From contig JAFQFC010000056.1 of the NCBI GenBank assembly GCA_017415775.1, positions 1-60,203 on the forward strand: 60,203 nucleotides of DNA, in the 5' to 3' direction. Below the pieces are notes generated by a model. It saw only the letters and a list, made by a program, of their open reading frames with translations, had not been told where the DNA came from and made no database searches. This DNA is from Oscillospiraceae bacterium. Its GTDB lineage: Bacteria > Bacillota > Clostridia > Oscillospirales > Oscillospiraceae. Below are positions 15,455 through 24,502 of the stretch, piece by piece (the first letter of the stretch is position 1; each line of letters begins with the position of its first letter). A program made the position numbers and the translations under genes.

Positions 15455-17518
15455 TTATTGGATCAGGGTGTTCTCGCCGGTGGCGGCCGATCCGGCCTCG
15501 CCGCGGGAGAAGTAAGAATTCAGGATATCCACAGCAACAGGTGCCAGATCGGCGCCGGCGCTGGCTTTTTCGATGGCTACAGCCACGGCGATCTGAGGAT
15601 CGTCGTAGGGGGCAAAGGCGATAAACACGCCGTTGACGGCGCCGCCGCCGATTTCGGCCGTGCCGGTTTTGGCGCCGGCAGGGACAACGCAGTTGCGGAA
15701 CTGGTAGGAAAGGGAGGTGGTCACCAGATTGCGCATGCCTTTGAGGACGGCGTTGCGGGTGCTGGCCTTCATCTCCACCGTGTTCAGCGGCTCGCTGTCA
15801 TAGGCGTAGATCAGGGACGAATTGTCGTAGGATTTGACATTTTTCAGCAGATGGGCCTGATAATGTTCGCCGTCGCCCACCAGCGTGGCGGTGTAGTTGG
15901 CCAGCTGCAGGGGGGTGAACAGGTTGTAGCTTTGGCCGATGGCAGCGGTCAGTGTCTGGCCGTCCGTCCATTCCAGACCGTGAGACTTGGCGTATTCCGG
16001 GGAAGCCAGCGCACCGGCACTGTCACCGATCTCGATGCCGGTGGATTGGCCGAAGCCAAACTGCCGGGCATAGCTTTCCAGCGTGTCGATGCCCATCAGG
16101 CGGCCCACTTCATAGAAAAAGTAGTTGCACGAAACGGTGATGGCCTGCGACACATTGACGTAACCGTGGGTGCCTCTGGTGCGGGAGTAGATCCAGCACA
16201 TGGGCTGAGGGCTGGAGTAATAGTCGTAGATGCCCCGGTCACGGATGGTGGTGGAGGGAGTGATGGTGCCGCTTTCCAGCGCCGCCACCGAGGTCAGGGG
16301 CTTGAAGGTGGAGCCGGGAGCATAGGTGCCGTAGGTGGCGCGGTTAAAGAGAGGGGCTCGCTTGGTATCGTTGACCAATGTGTTGTACAGTTCGTCAAAC
16401 CGGGAGAGATCATAGGTGGGATAGGAGGCCAGCGCCAGCACCTCGCCGCTGCCCACAGCCATCACCGCGGCAGCGCCGCCCCGGGCCTTGCCATCGGACT
16501 TTTCCATGCCGCCGATGACTCGGGCCAGAGACTTTTCGGTATCCTCCTGCAGGTCAATGTCCAGTGTCAGCGCCACGGTGTTGCCGGGCTGCGGCTCTGC
16601 CACGTAGACCTCGCCGGTAACACGGCCGTCGCTGCTGGTGGTCACCAGCTTGGTGCCGTTGGTGCCGTGGAGATACTGCTCGAAGGCTTTTTCCACGCCG
16701 TCCTTGCCCACCAGTGCATTCATCGAATAGCCCAGATCCCGGTAGCCGGTGATGCCGTTTTCTTCGTCGCCGACCCACTCATCGTGATAAATGGGGCCAA
16801 TGCGGCCCAGAATATGGGCGGCGTAGGGGGTGTTGTAAACACGGGTGGAGGAGGTGCCGGTGGTGACGCCTTCAAAACGGCCGTCCACGACCTGGCCGAT
16901 CAGCTCCACCGCCACGTCGTCAGCCAGCACATATTCGCTGTCCAGCAGGTCGGCCACATCCAATTCGTAGCGCACACCGGCGATCAGCCGGGCCTGCTGG
17001 GGAGTGTAGTCCTCCAGATGGTACATCTGCACCAGCCGATCCATCAAAGCCTGGCCGGTCATCAGCAGAGCAAAGGTCTCGCCATCACTGCCGGGAAGCT
17101 TCTTGTTTTTGGCAAAAAGAACAAATTGTTCGCTGAACTCCGTGGAAGTAATGCTCCACATGGGCTGGCGCAGAAGGGGGAGACTGTCGTTCCATGCCAC
17201 ATCGTTGTTCTGCAGCAGATCCAGAAGGCGCCATATGGCGCTGTTGAGGGCCTGTTCGTCCGTGAAGTCCTCGCCGGAGAAGCGCAGAGTGTATGTCAGG
17301 CGGTTGGAGACCAATACCTTGCCGTTGCGGTCGGTGATCGTGCCGCGGGAGGCCTCTACAACCTCCTCGTCGGCGTTGCTGGCCATGGAACGGGCGCGGT
17401 ATTCCGAGCCCTGCACGATCTGGGTCTGATACATGACGATCAGAAACAGCAGCAGGACTACACCTAAAAAGCCGGCCAGAAACAACAGGCGGCGGTTCAG
17501 CAGTTGGGAATTGTTCAA
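15455..17518 (-). CDS. mrdA: Penicillin-binding protein 2 (elongation transpeptidase)
   Basis: 687 residues. One N-terminal membrane anchor (LLFLAGFLGVVLLLFLIVMY), a PBP dimerisation domain starting at RGTITDRNGKVLVSN, and a transpeptidase domain with the three catalytic motifs: SxxK as STFK (Ser403, Lys406), SxN as SCN in VSCNYFF, and KTGT in AGAKTGTAEI. Class B PBP2 cross-links new peptidoglycan in the elongasome. It follows mreC and mreD in the usual order. No rodA is adjacent. All catalytic residues are present. Confidence 0.95.
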   Translation of the reverse strand: MNNSQLLNRRLLFLAGFLGVVLLLFLIVMYQTQIVQGSEYRARSMASNADEEVVEASRGTITDRNGKVLVSNRLTYTLRFSGEDFTDEQALNSAIWRLLDLLQNNDVAWNDSLPLLRQPMWSITSTEFSEQFVLFAKNKKLPGSDGETFALLMTGQALMDRLVQMYHLEDYTPQQARLIAGVRYELDVADLLDSEYVLADDVAVELIGQVVDGRFEGVTTGTSSTRVYNTPYAAHILGRIGPIYHDEWVGDEENGITGYRDLGYSMNALVGKDGVEKAFEQYLHGTNGTKLVTTSSDGRVTGEVYVAEPQPGNTVALTLDIDLQEDTEKSLARVIGGMEKSDGKARGGAAAVMAVGSGEVLALASYPTYDLSRFDELYNTLVNDTKRAPLFNRATYGTYAPGSTFKPLTSVAALESGTITPSTTIRDRGIYDYYSSPQPMCWIYSRTRGTHGYVNVSQAITVSCNYFFYEVGRLMGIDTLESYARQFGFGQSTGIEIGDSAGALASPEYAKSHGLEWTDGQTLTAAIGQSYNLFTPLQLANYTATLVGDGEHYQAHLLKNVKSYDNSSLIYAYDSEPLNTVEMKASTRNAVLKGMRNLVTTSLSYQFRNCVVPAGAKTGTAEIGGGAVNGVFIAFAPYDDPQIAVAVAIEKASAGADLAPVAVDILNSYFSRGEAGSAATGENTLIQ

Positions 17519-17546
17519 GGGGAGCTCCTTTCGGGGGAAAAGGGGG

Positions 17547-18056
17547 TCAATCGTTGTGGATGCGCCGCCGGATCAGGCGGAAGGAAAGATACACAGGCGC
17601 AAACAGCAGCAGGGAGAGCAGCAGCTCCTTACCCATCAGAGAAAGTGCTTCTGCGCCGGAAAACTTGACAGAAGAGGATAAACACAGGATCAAAAGCAGG
17701 TCGGACACCACGAAAGCCACCACCGAGCAGACAAAGGCACACAGGAAACCGGGCAGGATCACACGCCCGGAGATCAGGCCGGCCAGCAAGGCGCAGACCA
17801 GGAACGTCAGCAGATAAAAGCCGGGGATCACACCGGGGGCCAGCAAATCGCAGAACAGTCCGCTGAAAATGGCGAAGGTGCAGCTTTCTGCCCGCTTTTC
17901 CAGCAAAGCGATCATCACCGGCACCATGGGCCAGACGAAGGGATGCACACCGCCCCACCAGGAGCAGTGATTCAAAACCAGCTGCTGCAGAGCCATCCAG
18001 CCCAATGCCAGCAGGCAGTAGAACAGCCATTTGTAAAATAAGTCGCGTTGACTCAT
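17547..18056 (-). CDS. mreD: Rod shape-determining protein MreD
   Basis: 169 residues with about five or six membrane helices, the expected size. MreD sequences are poorly conserved; here the wording (WMALQQLVLNHCSWWGGVHP, FSGLFCDLLAPGVIPGFYLLTF) and the position between mreC and PBP2 make the call. It is a membrane component of the elongation complex. Spacing to mreC is 9 bases. Confidence 0.9.
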   Translation of the reverse strand: MSQRDLFYKWLFYCLLALGWMALQQLVLNHCSWWGGVHPFVWPMVPVMIALLEKRAESCTFAIFSGLFCDLLAPGVIPGFYLLTFLVCALLAGLISGRVILPGFLCAFVCSVVAFVVSDLLLILCLSSSVKFSGAEALSLMGKELLLSLLLFAPVYLSFRLIRRRIHND

Positions 18057-18065
18057 GCCGTCACC

Positions 18066-18905
18066 TCAATCCACGATCTGGAAATCCGTGATGACGAAGA
18101 CCTGCCGCAGAGAGGTGGGGTCCACCTGAGGCAGCAGCACGGCGTACTTGGTCAGGCCGGTGTCGTCGGTACGGATCTCCTGCACGGCGCCGATGACCAG
18201 GTCGGAGGGATAGTAGCCGCCGAGACCGGAGGTGATGATCAGATCGCCGTTGATGAGGCTGGCCTCATCTTCCAGAAAGGACAGCTTCAAAAGGCCCTGA
18301 TTCATCAGGTTCAGGTCGCCCTGTGCCACGGTGGCCTCGCCGGTGCGGAACACAATGGCGCCCAGCTGGGACTGGGTGTCCAGAATGGTGCTGACAGTGC
18401 TCCAGTTCAGACCCACCTCCGTCACAACGCCCACCAGATAACCCTCGTCGCTGACCACACAGTCACCGATGGAGATATCGCAGGTGGAACCTTTGTTGAG
18501 CGTCAGTGTGGATGACCAGTTGGAACTGCCGAGGCCCACTACGTTGGCGGATTCAAAGACGAAATCCTGCCGCTGCTGCCGCAGGTTCAGCAGATTCCGC
18601 AGACGCTGGTTTTCCTCGCTGTCTTCTTTGGCCTGCCGCAGCTGGCGGCGCAGCTCTTCATTTTCCCGGCGCAGATCCTGGTTCTCCTGCTGCAGGGCTT
18701 CCAGAGACTCAAAGCGGTCGCCGATACCGGTGACCCAGCCGGACACCGTGCTGCCCACAGCCCGGAAGGGCGAGGCGATGACGCCCAGCGCATTATGCAC
18801 GAAGCCGGTGCCGCTGGATGCGGCAGAAAAAACGCAAAGCAGCACGGCCAGCACCGTGATGGCCGTCAGCAAAAGCATTCCGTTTTTGGTAAAAAACTTT
18901 TTCAT
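18066..18905 (-). CDS. mreC: Rod shape-determining protein MreC
   Basis: 279 residues. A single N-terminal membrane helix (GMLLLTAITVLAVLLCVFSA), a coiled coil over residues 65-105 (ALQQENQDLRRENEELRRQL) and two C-terminal beta-barrel domains with the family motifs VVGLGSSNWSSTLTLNKGS and TSGLGGYYPSDLVIGAV. MreC is a periplasmic-side scaffold that activates PBP2. The usual mreB gene, which normally sits between maf/radC and mreC, is missing from this position. Confidence 0.94.
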   Translation of the reverse strand: MKKFFTKNGMLLLTAITVLAVLLCVFSAASSGTGFVHNALGVIASPFRAVGSTVSGWVTGIGDRFESLEALQQENQDLRRENEELRRQLRQAKEDSEENQRLRNLLNLRQQRQDFVFESANVVGLGSSNWSSTLTLNKGSTCDISIGDCVVSDEGYLVGVVTEVGLNWSTVSTILDTQSQLGAIVFRTGEATVAQGDLNLMNQGLLKLSFLEDEASLINGDLIITSGLGGYYPSDLVIGAVQEIRTDDTGLTKYAVLLPQVDPTSLRQVFVITDFQIVD

Positions 18906-18914
18906 GTAAGCTCC

Positions 18915-19487
18915 TTAGCTTAAAAGGTCTACGCCGAATTGCTGCAGCATTCGGCTCAAAAGCAGGACGGGAAGTCCCATTACGTTGAAGAAGTCACCGT
19001 CGATCCGCTCCACCAGCAGAGCGCCCTGTCCCTGCACACCGTAACTGCCGGCTTTGTCCATGGGCTCGCCGCCCCGGATGTAGGCACGCAGCTCCGTTTC
19101 GGTAGCGGTGCGGAAATAGACGTCGGTGGCGGCGGCACAGGTCAGCACCTGCTCGCCCTGCCGCACCGTTACGCCGGTGCAGACGGTGTGGTGCCGCCCC
19201 TGCAGCGCTGTCAGCATCTGCAGAGCTTCTGCCTCGTCTTTGGGCTTGCCCAGACGCTTGTCGTCCAGAAACACCATGGTGTCGGCGGTGATGACGATCT
19301 CGTCATCGCTGCTTGCCAGCGCCATGGACTTTTTGCGGCTGATGTGGCAGACGATCTCCTCCGGCGTCATGGCCGGGTCATAGGATTCGTCGGCGTCCGG
19401 GACACGGACGGTAAAGTCGGTGATGCCGATGCGCTCCAGCAGCTCCTGCCGCCGGGGGGACTTGGAAGCCAGTACGATTTTTGCCAT
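18915..19487 (-). CDS. maf: Maf-family nucleoside triphosphate pyrophosphatase
   Basis: 190 residues. ASKSPRRQELLERIG at the N-terminus, SRKKSMA and VITADTMVFLDDKRLGKPKD match Maf, which hydrolyses dTTP/UTP and modified nucleotides and is linked to division arrest. The start at 19487 lies 5 bases after the dut stop and has only a weak ribosome site, so translation is probably coupled to dut. Upstream in-frame codons lie inside dut and are not used. House-cleaning role fits its neighbour dUTPase. Confidence 0.93.
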   Translation of the reverse strand: MAKIVLASKSPRRQELLERIGITDFTVRVPDADESYDPAMTPEEIVCHISRKKSMALASSDDEIVITADTMVFLDDKRLGKPKDEAEALQMLTALQGRHHTVCTGVTVRQGEQVLTCAAATDVYFRTATETELRAYIRGGEPMDKAGSYGVQGQGALLVERIDGDFFNVMGLPVLLLSRMLQQFGVDLLS

Positions 19488-19492
19488 GTCCG

Positions 19493-19942
19493 TCACCGTC
19501 CCGTGGAGCCGAAGCCGCCTTCGCCCCGCTCCGTTTCGTCCAGTTCGTCCACAAACACGGGGACGGGACACATGACCGGCACCACCATCAGCTGGCTGAT
19601 GCGGTCACCGGGCATCACGGTGTAGTCCTCGGCAGAGTTGTTGCACAGGCCTACCCGCACTTCGCCGCGATAGTCACTGTCGATGACGCCCACGCCGTTG
19701 GACAGGCAGATACCTTTTTTAATACCCAGACCGCTGCGCACGAACATCAGCGCCACATAGTCCTTGGAGGGCAGGGCAATGGCGATGCCGGTGGGGATCA
19801 GCGCACGTTCGCCGGCGGGAATGGTCACAGGTTCATCCAGACAGGCGCACAGATCCATGGCTGCTGCGCCGGGGGTGGCGTAGCGGGGGGCGGGGATCTC
19901 GTTTCCGATGCGCCGGTCCAGCGCTTTGATTTTCAGTTCCAT
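19493..19942 (-). CDS. dut: dUTP diphosphatase
   Basis: 149 residues, the standard trimeric dUTPase length. Motifs in order: AAMDLCACLD (motif 1), VRSGLGIKKG (motif 2), NGVGVIDSDYRGEV (motif 3, catalytic Asp), GDRISQLMV (motif 4) and the C-terminal GEGGFGSTGR P-loop-like motif 5. It removes dUTP and supplies dUMP. Start 19942 is preceded by AAAGGACCGATCAAC; the frame runs on upstream through an AT-rich gap but without supporting codons. Confidence 0.95.
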   Translation of the reverse strand: MELKIKALDRRIGNEIPAPRYATPGAAAMDLCACLDEPVTIPAGERALIPTGIAIALPSKDYVALMFVRSGLGIKKGICLSNGVGVIDSDYRGEVRVGLCNNSAEDYTVMPGDRISQLMVVPVMCPVPVFVDELDETERGEGGFGSTGR

Positions 19943-20006
19943 GTTGATCGGTCCTTTGAAAACGAATTGTAATATTTCTTTTGTAAAATACGAATAGTAA
20001 TTGAAA

Positions 20007-22082
20007 TTACTCCACGCCGCGGTAAAAAAGGCCACGGGTGTAGTCCTGGGGTATGTAGTCACCCTGTTCCAGATAGCGGCGGAACACGGCCACGCACTCC
20101 TCGGGAGACTCGGTGGTAAAGCGCAGACGGGCCCAGCGCAGGCCAACGCTGCGATATTCCGGCTTGTCGGCCAGGAAAAGGGTTTTGCTGTTTTCGATCT
20201 CGTTGCGGCAGCCGTATACGCTCATGAGCGGGAAGCGTGCGCCGGTGCGGTCGGAGAGATAGTTTTCGTTCTGGCAGTTGCAGCCCACATTGTTGGAGAT
20301 GACACAGTTTTCCATCACCATCAGGGGCAGACGGCCATAAACAATGGCCTCGCAGGGCAGATAACCCACCAGACCCCGCAGCTGCTGATGGCGCAGCTCG
20401 AAGGAGACGGTGGCGCTGTGCAGCCCCTGCTCCCGCAGGAACAGCAGTGCACGGCTGTTGAATGCGTTCATGCCCAGGTCGCCCCGGATCTCCAGATCCA
20501 GACCTTCCACGATGGGCAGGTGGCCCAGATTGTTCACTGCCACGGCGGACAGGTGGGGAGTGGTCTCCAGAATGCGGCGGAACTTGGCCTCGTCTGCCGT
20601 GCGGAATACCCGGGGCAGCACGGCGCAGAAACGGGTGCGGCCGGCGTAGGGCGCCAGTTCCACACGGTCCAGCAGTTCCAGCGGTACATAGATCCACTCC
20701 GGGCCACAGTCTACCAGCGCCTCGGTCAGCTGCTCGGGCCTGGCGATGGAGCAGGTGAAGCCCATGGGCTGGGTCTCCGTTTCGCAATCGGGCAGGGGAG
20801 CGGCCTCAAATTCCCGGCGGCGGTCGGTGAGGACGTTGGCCAGCCGGTGGGCCAGCTCGGTGAGAGCGTCACGCCGCAGAGCGTTGATGGCGCCGGCGCT
20901 GAGCATCAGGCCGTCCTCCAGCTCCACGGAGATGGCACCGGCGGTAAACACGGTGCCGCCGGTTTTGGCGAGGCGGCTTTGCAGCTCCTCTGCCGTCAGA
21001 CTGCGGCTGCGAGCCTCCTCGGGCTGAGGTCCTTCGGCGGTGACGGTCACGTTCCGGGCAGCGGCGGTCAGCTGTGCCGGCTCGCCCCGGATGATGCGGC
21101 AGTGCATGGTCACATCCACCCGCCGCAGATTTTCCTTCTCGTAAGCGGCCTTGGCGGCGGCGAACAGCTCCTTGGGCTCCGGCGTATTTTCCGGCCGGGT
21201 GCCGAACATACCGGCGCCCTTTTTGCCCTGATAGTACCAGTCGGTGAAACCGCTGCGGGAAAAGGCGTCGTACAGCTGCTGCTGTTCGGCCTTGGTGGGC
21301 TTGCGGTTCTCATCCACCAACCGGCGGTAGATGGAGGTGATGACGGCCACATATTCCGGCCGCTTCATGCGGCCCTCCAGCTTCAGACAGGCCACGCCCA
21401 TGTCTGCCATCTCCTGCAGATTGGCGGAGAGGTTGGCGTCCTTCAGGCTGAGGGGATAGGTGTTTTTGGCAGCGGTGTTCACGCCGTAGGGCAGGCGGCA
21501 GGGCTGGGCGCACCGGCCCCGGTTGCCGCTTCGTGCGCCGATGAGGGCGCTCATGGCGCATTGGCCGGAGTAGCACATACAAAGGGCGCCGTGGGCAAAG
21601 GTCTCCACTTCAGCGCTGCAGCCGGCGCAGACCTCGGCGATCTCGGTGCGGGACAGCTCACGGGAAAGCACCACACGTTCCATACCCAGATCGGCGGCCT
21701 TCTGTGCGCCGCCCAGACTCATCAGGCTCATCTGGGTGCTGGCGTGGACCGGCAGATCCGGCGCCACTTCCCGGGCCAGGGTGAAGACGCCCCAATCCTG
21801 CACCAGTACGGCGTCCACGCCGCAGCGGCTGGCGAGGCGCAGCAGCTCGGCGGCCTCTTCCAGCTCCCGGTCACCCAGCAGCGTGTTGAGGGTCAGATAA
21901 ACTTTGGTACCCCGCAGATGGCAATATTGCACCGCCGCCAAAAGGTCTTCGGGAGCGAAGTTCTTGGCGCTGCGTCGGGCATTGAAGGTGCCTGCGCCCA
22001 GATAGACGGCGTCGGCACCGTTTTGCACTGCCGCCACCATGGACTCCCAGGAGCCGGCAGGAGAAAGGATCTCGGGTTTCAT
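20007..22082 (-). CDS. U32 family protein (RlhA/peptidase U32, DUF3656 type)
   Basis: 691 residues. N-terminal barrel starting PEILSPAGSWESMVAAVQNGADAVYLG, typical of U32. Four cysteines, in HGALCMCYSGQCAMS and NRGRCAQPCR, are the iron-sulfur ligands known from members such as RlhA (23S rRNA C2501 hydroxylase). The C-terminal half fits the DUF3656/collagenase-associated extension and has its own GCNCQNENYLSDRTG cysteines. Prior annotation as peptidase is probably misleading; an RNA-hydroxylase role is inferred from the family. The start overlaps the zapA stop as ATGA. Confidence 0.9.
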   Translation of the reverse strand: MKPEILSPAGSWESMVAAVQNGADAVYLGAGTFNARRSAKNFAPEDLLAAVQYCHLRGTKVYLTLNTLLGDRELEEAAELLRLASRCGVDAVLVQDWGVFTLAREVAPDLPVHASTQMSLMSLGGAQKAADLGMERVVLSRELSRTEIAEVCAGCSAEVETFAHGALCMCYSGQCAMSALIGARSGNRGRCAQPCRLPYGVNTAAKNTYPLSLKDANLSANLQEMADMGVACLKLEGRMKRPEYVAVITSIYRRLVDENRKPTKAEQQQLYDAFSRSGFTDWYYQGKKGAGMFGTRPENTPEPKELFAAAKAAYEKENLRRVDVTMHCRIIRGEPAQLTAAARNVTVTAEGPQPEEARSRSLTAEELQSRLAKTGGTVFTAGAISVELEDGLMLSAGAINALRRDALTELAHRLANVLTDRRREFEAAPLPDCETETQPMGFTCSIARPEQLTEALVDCGPEWIYVPLELLDRVELAPYAGRTRFCAVLPRVFRTADEAKFRRILETTPHLSAVAVNNLGHLPIVEGLDLEIRGDLGMNAFNSRALLFLREQGLHSATVSFELRHQQLRGLVGYLPCEAIVYGRLPLMVMENCVISNNVGCNCQNENYLSDRTGARFPLMSVYGCRNEIENSKTLFLADKPEYRSVGLRWARLRFTTESPEECVAVFRRYLEQGDYIPQDYTRGLFYRGVE

Positions 22083-22393
22083 TTGCGGTTCTGGGCCCGG
22101 AAAAGCTGACGCTTCAGCTCGGAAGCCTCCGCTTTGGCCTGGGTGGCCTCGTCCAGATAGGTCTTGAGCTGGCGGCGCAGATTCTCTGCGCTTTCCTGCG
22201 CTTTGAAGAGTTCGTCGGCGATGTTCACGGCGGCCAGCACCGCAGCATCACTGCGGCCCATGTGGGCGGCTTCCATCAGTTCGGACATTCGCTGATCCAC
22301 CAGCGCACCGACCTTTTCCATATAGGCGGAGCTTTCATCTGCCACCAGCGTGTACTCTTCTCCGCAGATATTCATTGTCACACGATTTGCCAT
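22079..22393 (-). CDS. zapA: Cell-division protein ZapA
   Basis: 104 residues. N-terminal globular part (NRVTMNICGEEYTLVADESSAYMEKVGALVD pattern) and a long C-terminal coiled coil (ENLRRQLKTYLDEATQAKAE) are typical of ZapA, which bundles FtsZ filaments. GACAGGAGGTCGCT precedes ATG 22393. It is the first gene of the zapA-U32-dut-maf-mreCD-PBP2-GH13 series and overlaps the U32 gene by 4 bases; zapA-U32 neighbourhood is common in Firmicutes. Confidence 0.92.
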   Translation of the reverse strand: MANRVTMNICGEEYTLVADESSAYMEKVGALVDQRMSELMEAAHMGRSDAAVLAAVNIADELFKAQESAENLRRQLKTYLDEATQAKAEASELKRQLFRAQNRK

Positions 22394-22445
22394 AGCGACC
22401 TCCTGTCTCTTTCTGTCCATAGAGAGCGATAGTAATACAGAATCT

Positions 22446-22451
22446 ATTATA
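22446..22451 (-). promoter_or_regulatory. Extended -10 promoter of the zapA operon
   Basis: TGCTATAAT on the minus strand, an extended -10 element 53 bases before zapA; only a poor -35 is seen. Confidence 0.65.
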
Positions 22452-22521
22452 GCACAAATTTCCTTTCAGGAAAGCACTTTTCGTCGAAAAGAAGAATTTT
22501 GTGAAAAAGCCCTTGCTGCCC

Positions 22522-22550
22522 TTTACGAAAAGTGGGTTTTCATGTAAAAT
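22522..22550 (+). promoter_or_regulatory. Promoter of dnaD-dnaI
   Basis: TTTACG, 17-base spacer, TAAAAT, with the start codon of the DnaD-like gene 38 bases further on. Divergent from the zapA promoter. Confidence 0.6.
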
Positions 22551-22587
22551 AAAAAGAACTGAACGGACGGAAGGGAGGAAGTGCGCC

Positions 22588-23484
22588 ATGGGTGGCTATA
22601 TTCTGCGGGAAGAAGAGAAGAATATCGTGCTGCCGCTGGATGCGGTGGAACGGCTGATTGCTGCCGGCAACGGCGACGCCGCCCTTCTGTATCTGGAACT
22701 GCAGCGTATTGACACCGGTGTGACAGCTCAGCGGCTGATGCAGCGTCTGCGCTGGAGCCAGCTGCGGCTCAACGTAGCGGAGCGTGAACTGCAGCGCATG
22801 GGTCTGCTGCCTTCCGGGGAGGAGCGTAAGCCGCTGGATCCGCCGGAGGAACGGCAGGTCTATACCACCGCCGACCTGACGGAGATGCTGCAGGGGGACG
22901 ACGGCTTCCGCATGCTGGTGCCGCAGGTGGAGGAAAAGCTGGGCAAAAAGCTGAAAACGGCGGATCTGCAGATCCTGGCCGGTCTTTACGACGATCTGGG
23001 CCTGCCGGTGGATGTGCTGTATCTGCTGGTGAACCACTGCGTCACCCGCTCCGAGCGGCGCTACGGCCCGGGCCGCCGGCCCACCATGCGCCAGATGGAG
23101 AAGGAGGGCTACTACTGGGCCCGTCTGGGCCTGTTCGATCAGGACAGCGCCGCCGCCTACCTGAAGACCTGCGCCCTCCGGGATGAGCAGATGAGCGTCT
23201 ACATGCGGGCGCTGGGTCTGGGTGACCGTCGCCCGGTGGAAAGTGAGGAGCGCTATATCCGCAGCTGGATGGATAAAGGCTTCGATGCCGATGCTGTGGC
23301 CTTGGCTTACGATAAGACGGTGCTTTATAAAAAGGAGCTGAACTGGCGCTACCTCAACGGCATCCTGCGCCGTTGGGATGAGCAGGGCTGGCACACGGCT
23401 GAGGAAGTCCGGGACGGCGAGGAGAAAAAGCCGGCAGCGCCCAAAACGGAGCCGTCCGGCCTGGAGAAATATATGGAGTGGTAA
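22588..23484 (+). CDS. DnaD-domain replication protein
   Basis: 298 residues. The N-terminal winged-helix-like region (DAALLYLELQRIDTGVTAQRLMQRLRW) is followed by a DnaD/DnaB2 domain from about residue 90 (DLQILAGLYDDLGLPVDVLYLLVNHC) and a second copy near 215 (YIRSWMDKGFDADAVALAYDKTVLYKKELNWRYLNGILRRW, containing the family YxxxI/W-type signature WRYLNGILRRW). It is a primosome component that helps load the helicase at origins or stalled forks. Start 22588 has GGGAGGAAGTGCGCC; an earlier ATG at 22501 overlaps the promoter. It precedes dnaI by 12 bases, as in many Clostridia. Confidence 0.9.
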   Translation: MGGYILREEEKNIVLPLDAVERLIAAGNGDAALLYLELQRIDTGVTAQRLMQRLRWSQLRLNVAERELQRMGLLPSGEERKPLDPPEERQVYTTADLTEMLQGDDGFRMLVPQVEEKLGKKLKTADLQILAGLYDDLGLPVDVLYLLVNHCVTRSERRYGPGRRPTMRQMEKEGYYWARLGLFDQDSAAAYLKTCALRDEQMSVYMRALGLGDRRPVESEERYIRSWMDKGFDADAVALAYDKTVLYKKELNWRYLNGILRRWDEQGWHTAEEVRDGEEKKPAAPKTEPSGLEKYMEW

Positions 23485-23496
23485 GGAGGGCAGCCC

Positions 23497-24489
23497 ATGT
23501 CCTACGACGGAAAAATCATGCGCCGGGCGCTGGCCCGGTTTGACGAAGATAAGCAGCGCCGCAGCGCTGCCATGGAAGAGCGGCGCCGCCGGCTGTATGC
23601 CCGCATTCCCCGTCTGGGGGAGATCGAGCGGGAGCTGAGCGGCACCATGTCCGCCATCATCACCTCGGCTCTGAGCCGGGGAACCGATCCTATGCCTGCC
23701 ATCCGGGTCATCCGTGACAGCAATCTGGAACTGCAGCAGGAACGCCGGGATCTGCTGGTGGCCTACGGCTATGAAGCCGATTATCTGGACGAAGAGCCCC
23801 ACTGCCCCCTGTGCCGTGACAGCGGCTATCGCGGCAGCGCCGTATGCTCCTGCCTGCAGGCGTATTATGCCCGGGAGCAGATCGCCGAACTGTCCAGCCT
23901 GCTGAACATGGGCAGTGAGACTTTTGAGACTTTCGATTTCAACTGGTACTCCACCGAGCGGGGCAGCTTCCGCCGCTCCCCCCGGGAGGCGGCCGAGCGC
24001 AACTTTGACATTTGTCGGGATTACGCTTATCAGTTTTCACCCCGCAGCGGCAACCTGCTGCTGTTCGGTGCGCCGGGTCTTGGCAAGACCTTCCTCTCCG
24101 CCTGTATTGCCCGGGTGGTCAGCGAAAACGGTCACAGCGTGGTCTATGATACGGCCTCTCACATTTTTGCTCAGTTCGAGGCGGAGAAGTTCCGCCGTGA
24201 TGAGGACACAGGCAGCGGTGCCGATGTGGAGCGCTACCTCAACTGCGATCTGCTGATCGTGGACGATCTGGGCACGGAAATGCTGACGGCCTTCGTCCAG
24301 AGCGCATTTTATCAACTGGTGAATACCCGCCTTGCCAAAGGCAAGAAGACCATTATCAATACCAATCTGGTGCCGGACCAGCTGGGCCAGCGTTACGGTG
24401 ATGCCATTCAGTCCCGTCTGGAGGGCGAGTATGAGCTGCTGCTCTTTATCGGCGAAGACATCCGCAAGCTGAAAAAGGAACGAAGGTAA
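23497..24489 (+). CDS. Replicative helicase loader (DnaI/DnaC type AAA+ ATPase)
   Basis: 330 residues. N-terminal helicase-interacting part with a zinc-binding set HCPLCRDSGY...CSCLQAYY (about 102-125), then an AAA+ domain: Walker A GAPGLGKTFLS, Walker B LLIVDDLGTEM, sensor I INTNLV and an arginine finger near SRLEGEYELL. DnaI/DnaC opens the hexameric replicative helicase to place it on DNA. It sits directly after the DnaD gene, a replication-initiation pair. Confidence 0.94.
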   Translation: MSYDGKIMRRALARFDEDKQRRSAAMEERRRRLYARIPRLGEIERELSGTMSAIITSALSRGTDPMPAIRVIRDSNLELQQERRDLLVAYGYEADYLDEEPHCPLCRDSGYRGSAVCSCLQAYYAREQIAELSSLLNMGSETFETFDFNWYSTERGSFRRSPREAAERNFDICRDYAYQFSPRSGNLLLFGAPGLGKTFLSACIARVVSENGHSVVYDTASHIFAQFEAEKFRRDEDTGSGADVERYLNCDLLIVDDLGTEMLTAFVQSAFYQLVNTRLAKGKKTIINTNLVPDQLGQRYGDAIQSRLEGEYELLLFIGEDIRKLKKERR

Positions 24490-24502
24490 GGAGAGAACGT
24501 CT

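Noticed and set aside
13607-17467. A 1286-codon open frame antisense to GH13 and PBP2
   Set aside because: Low-complexity Gly/Ala/Val/His/Gln composition typical of the antisense of GC-rich codons; the opposite strand has full-length, motif-complete genes.
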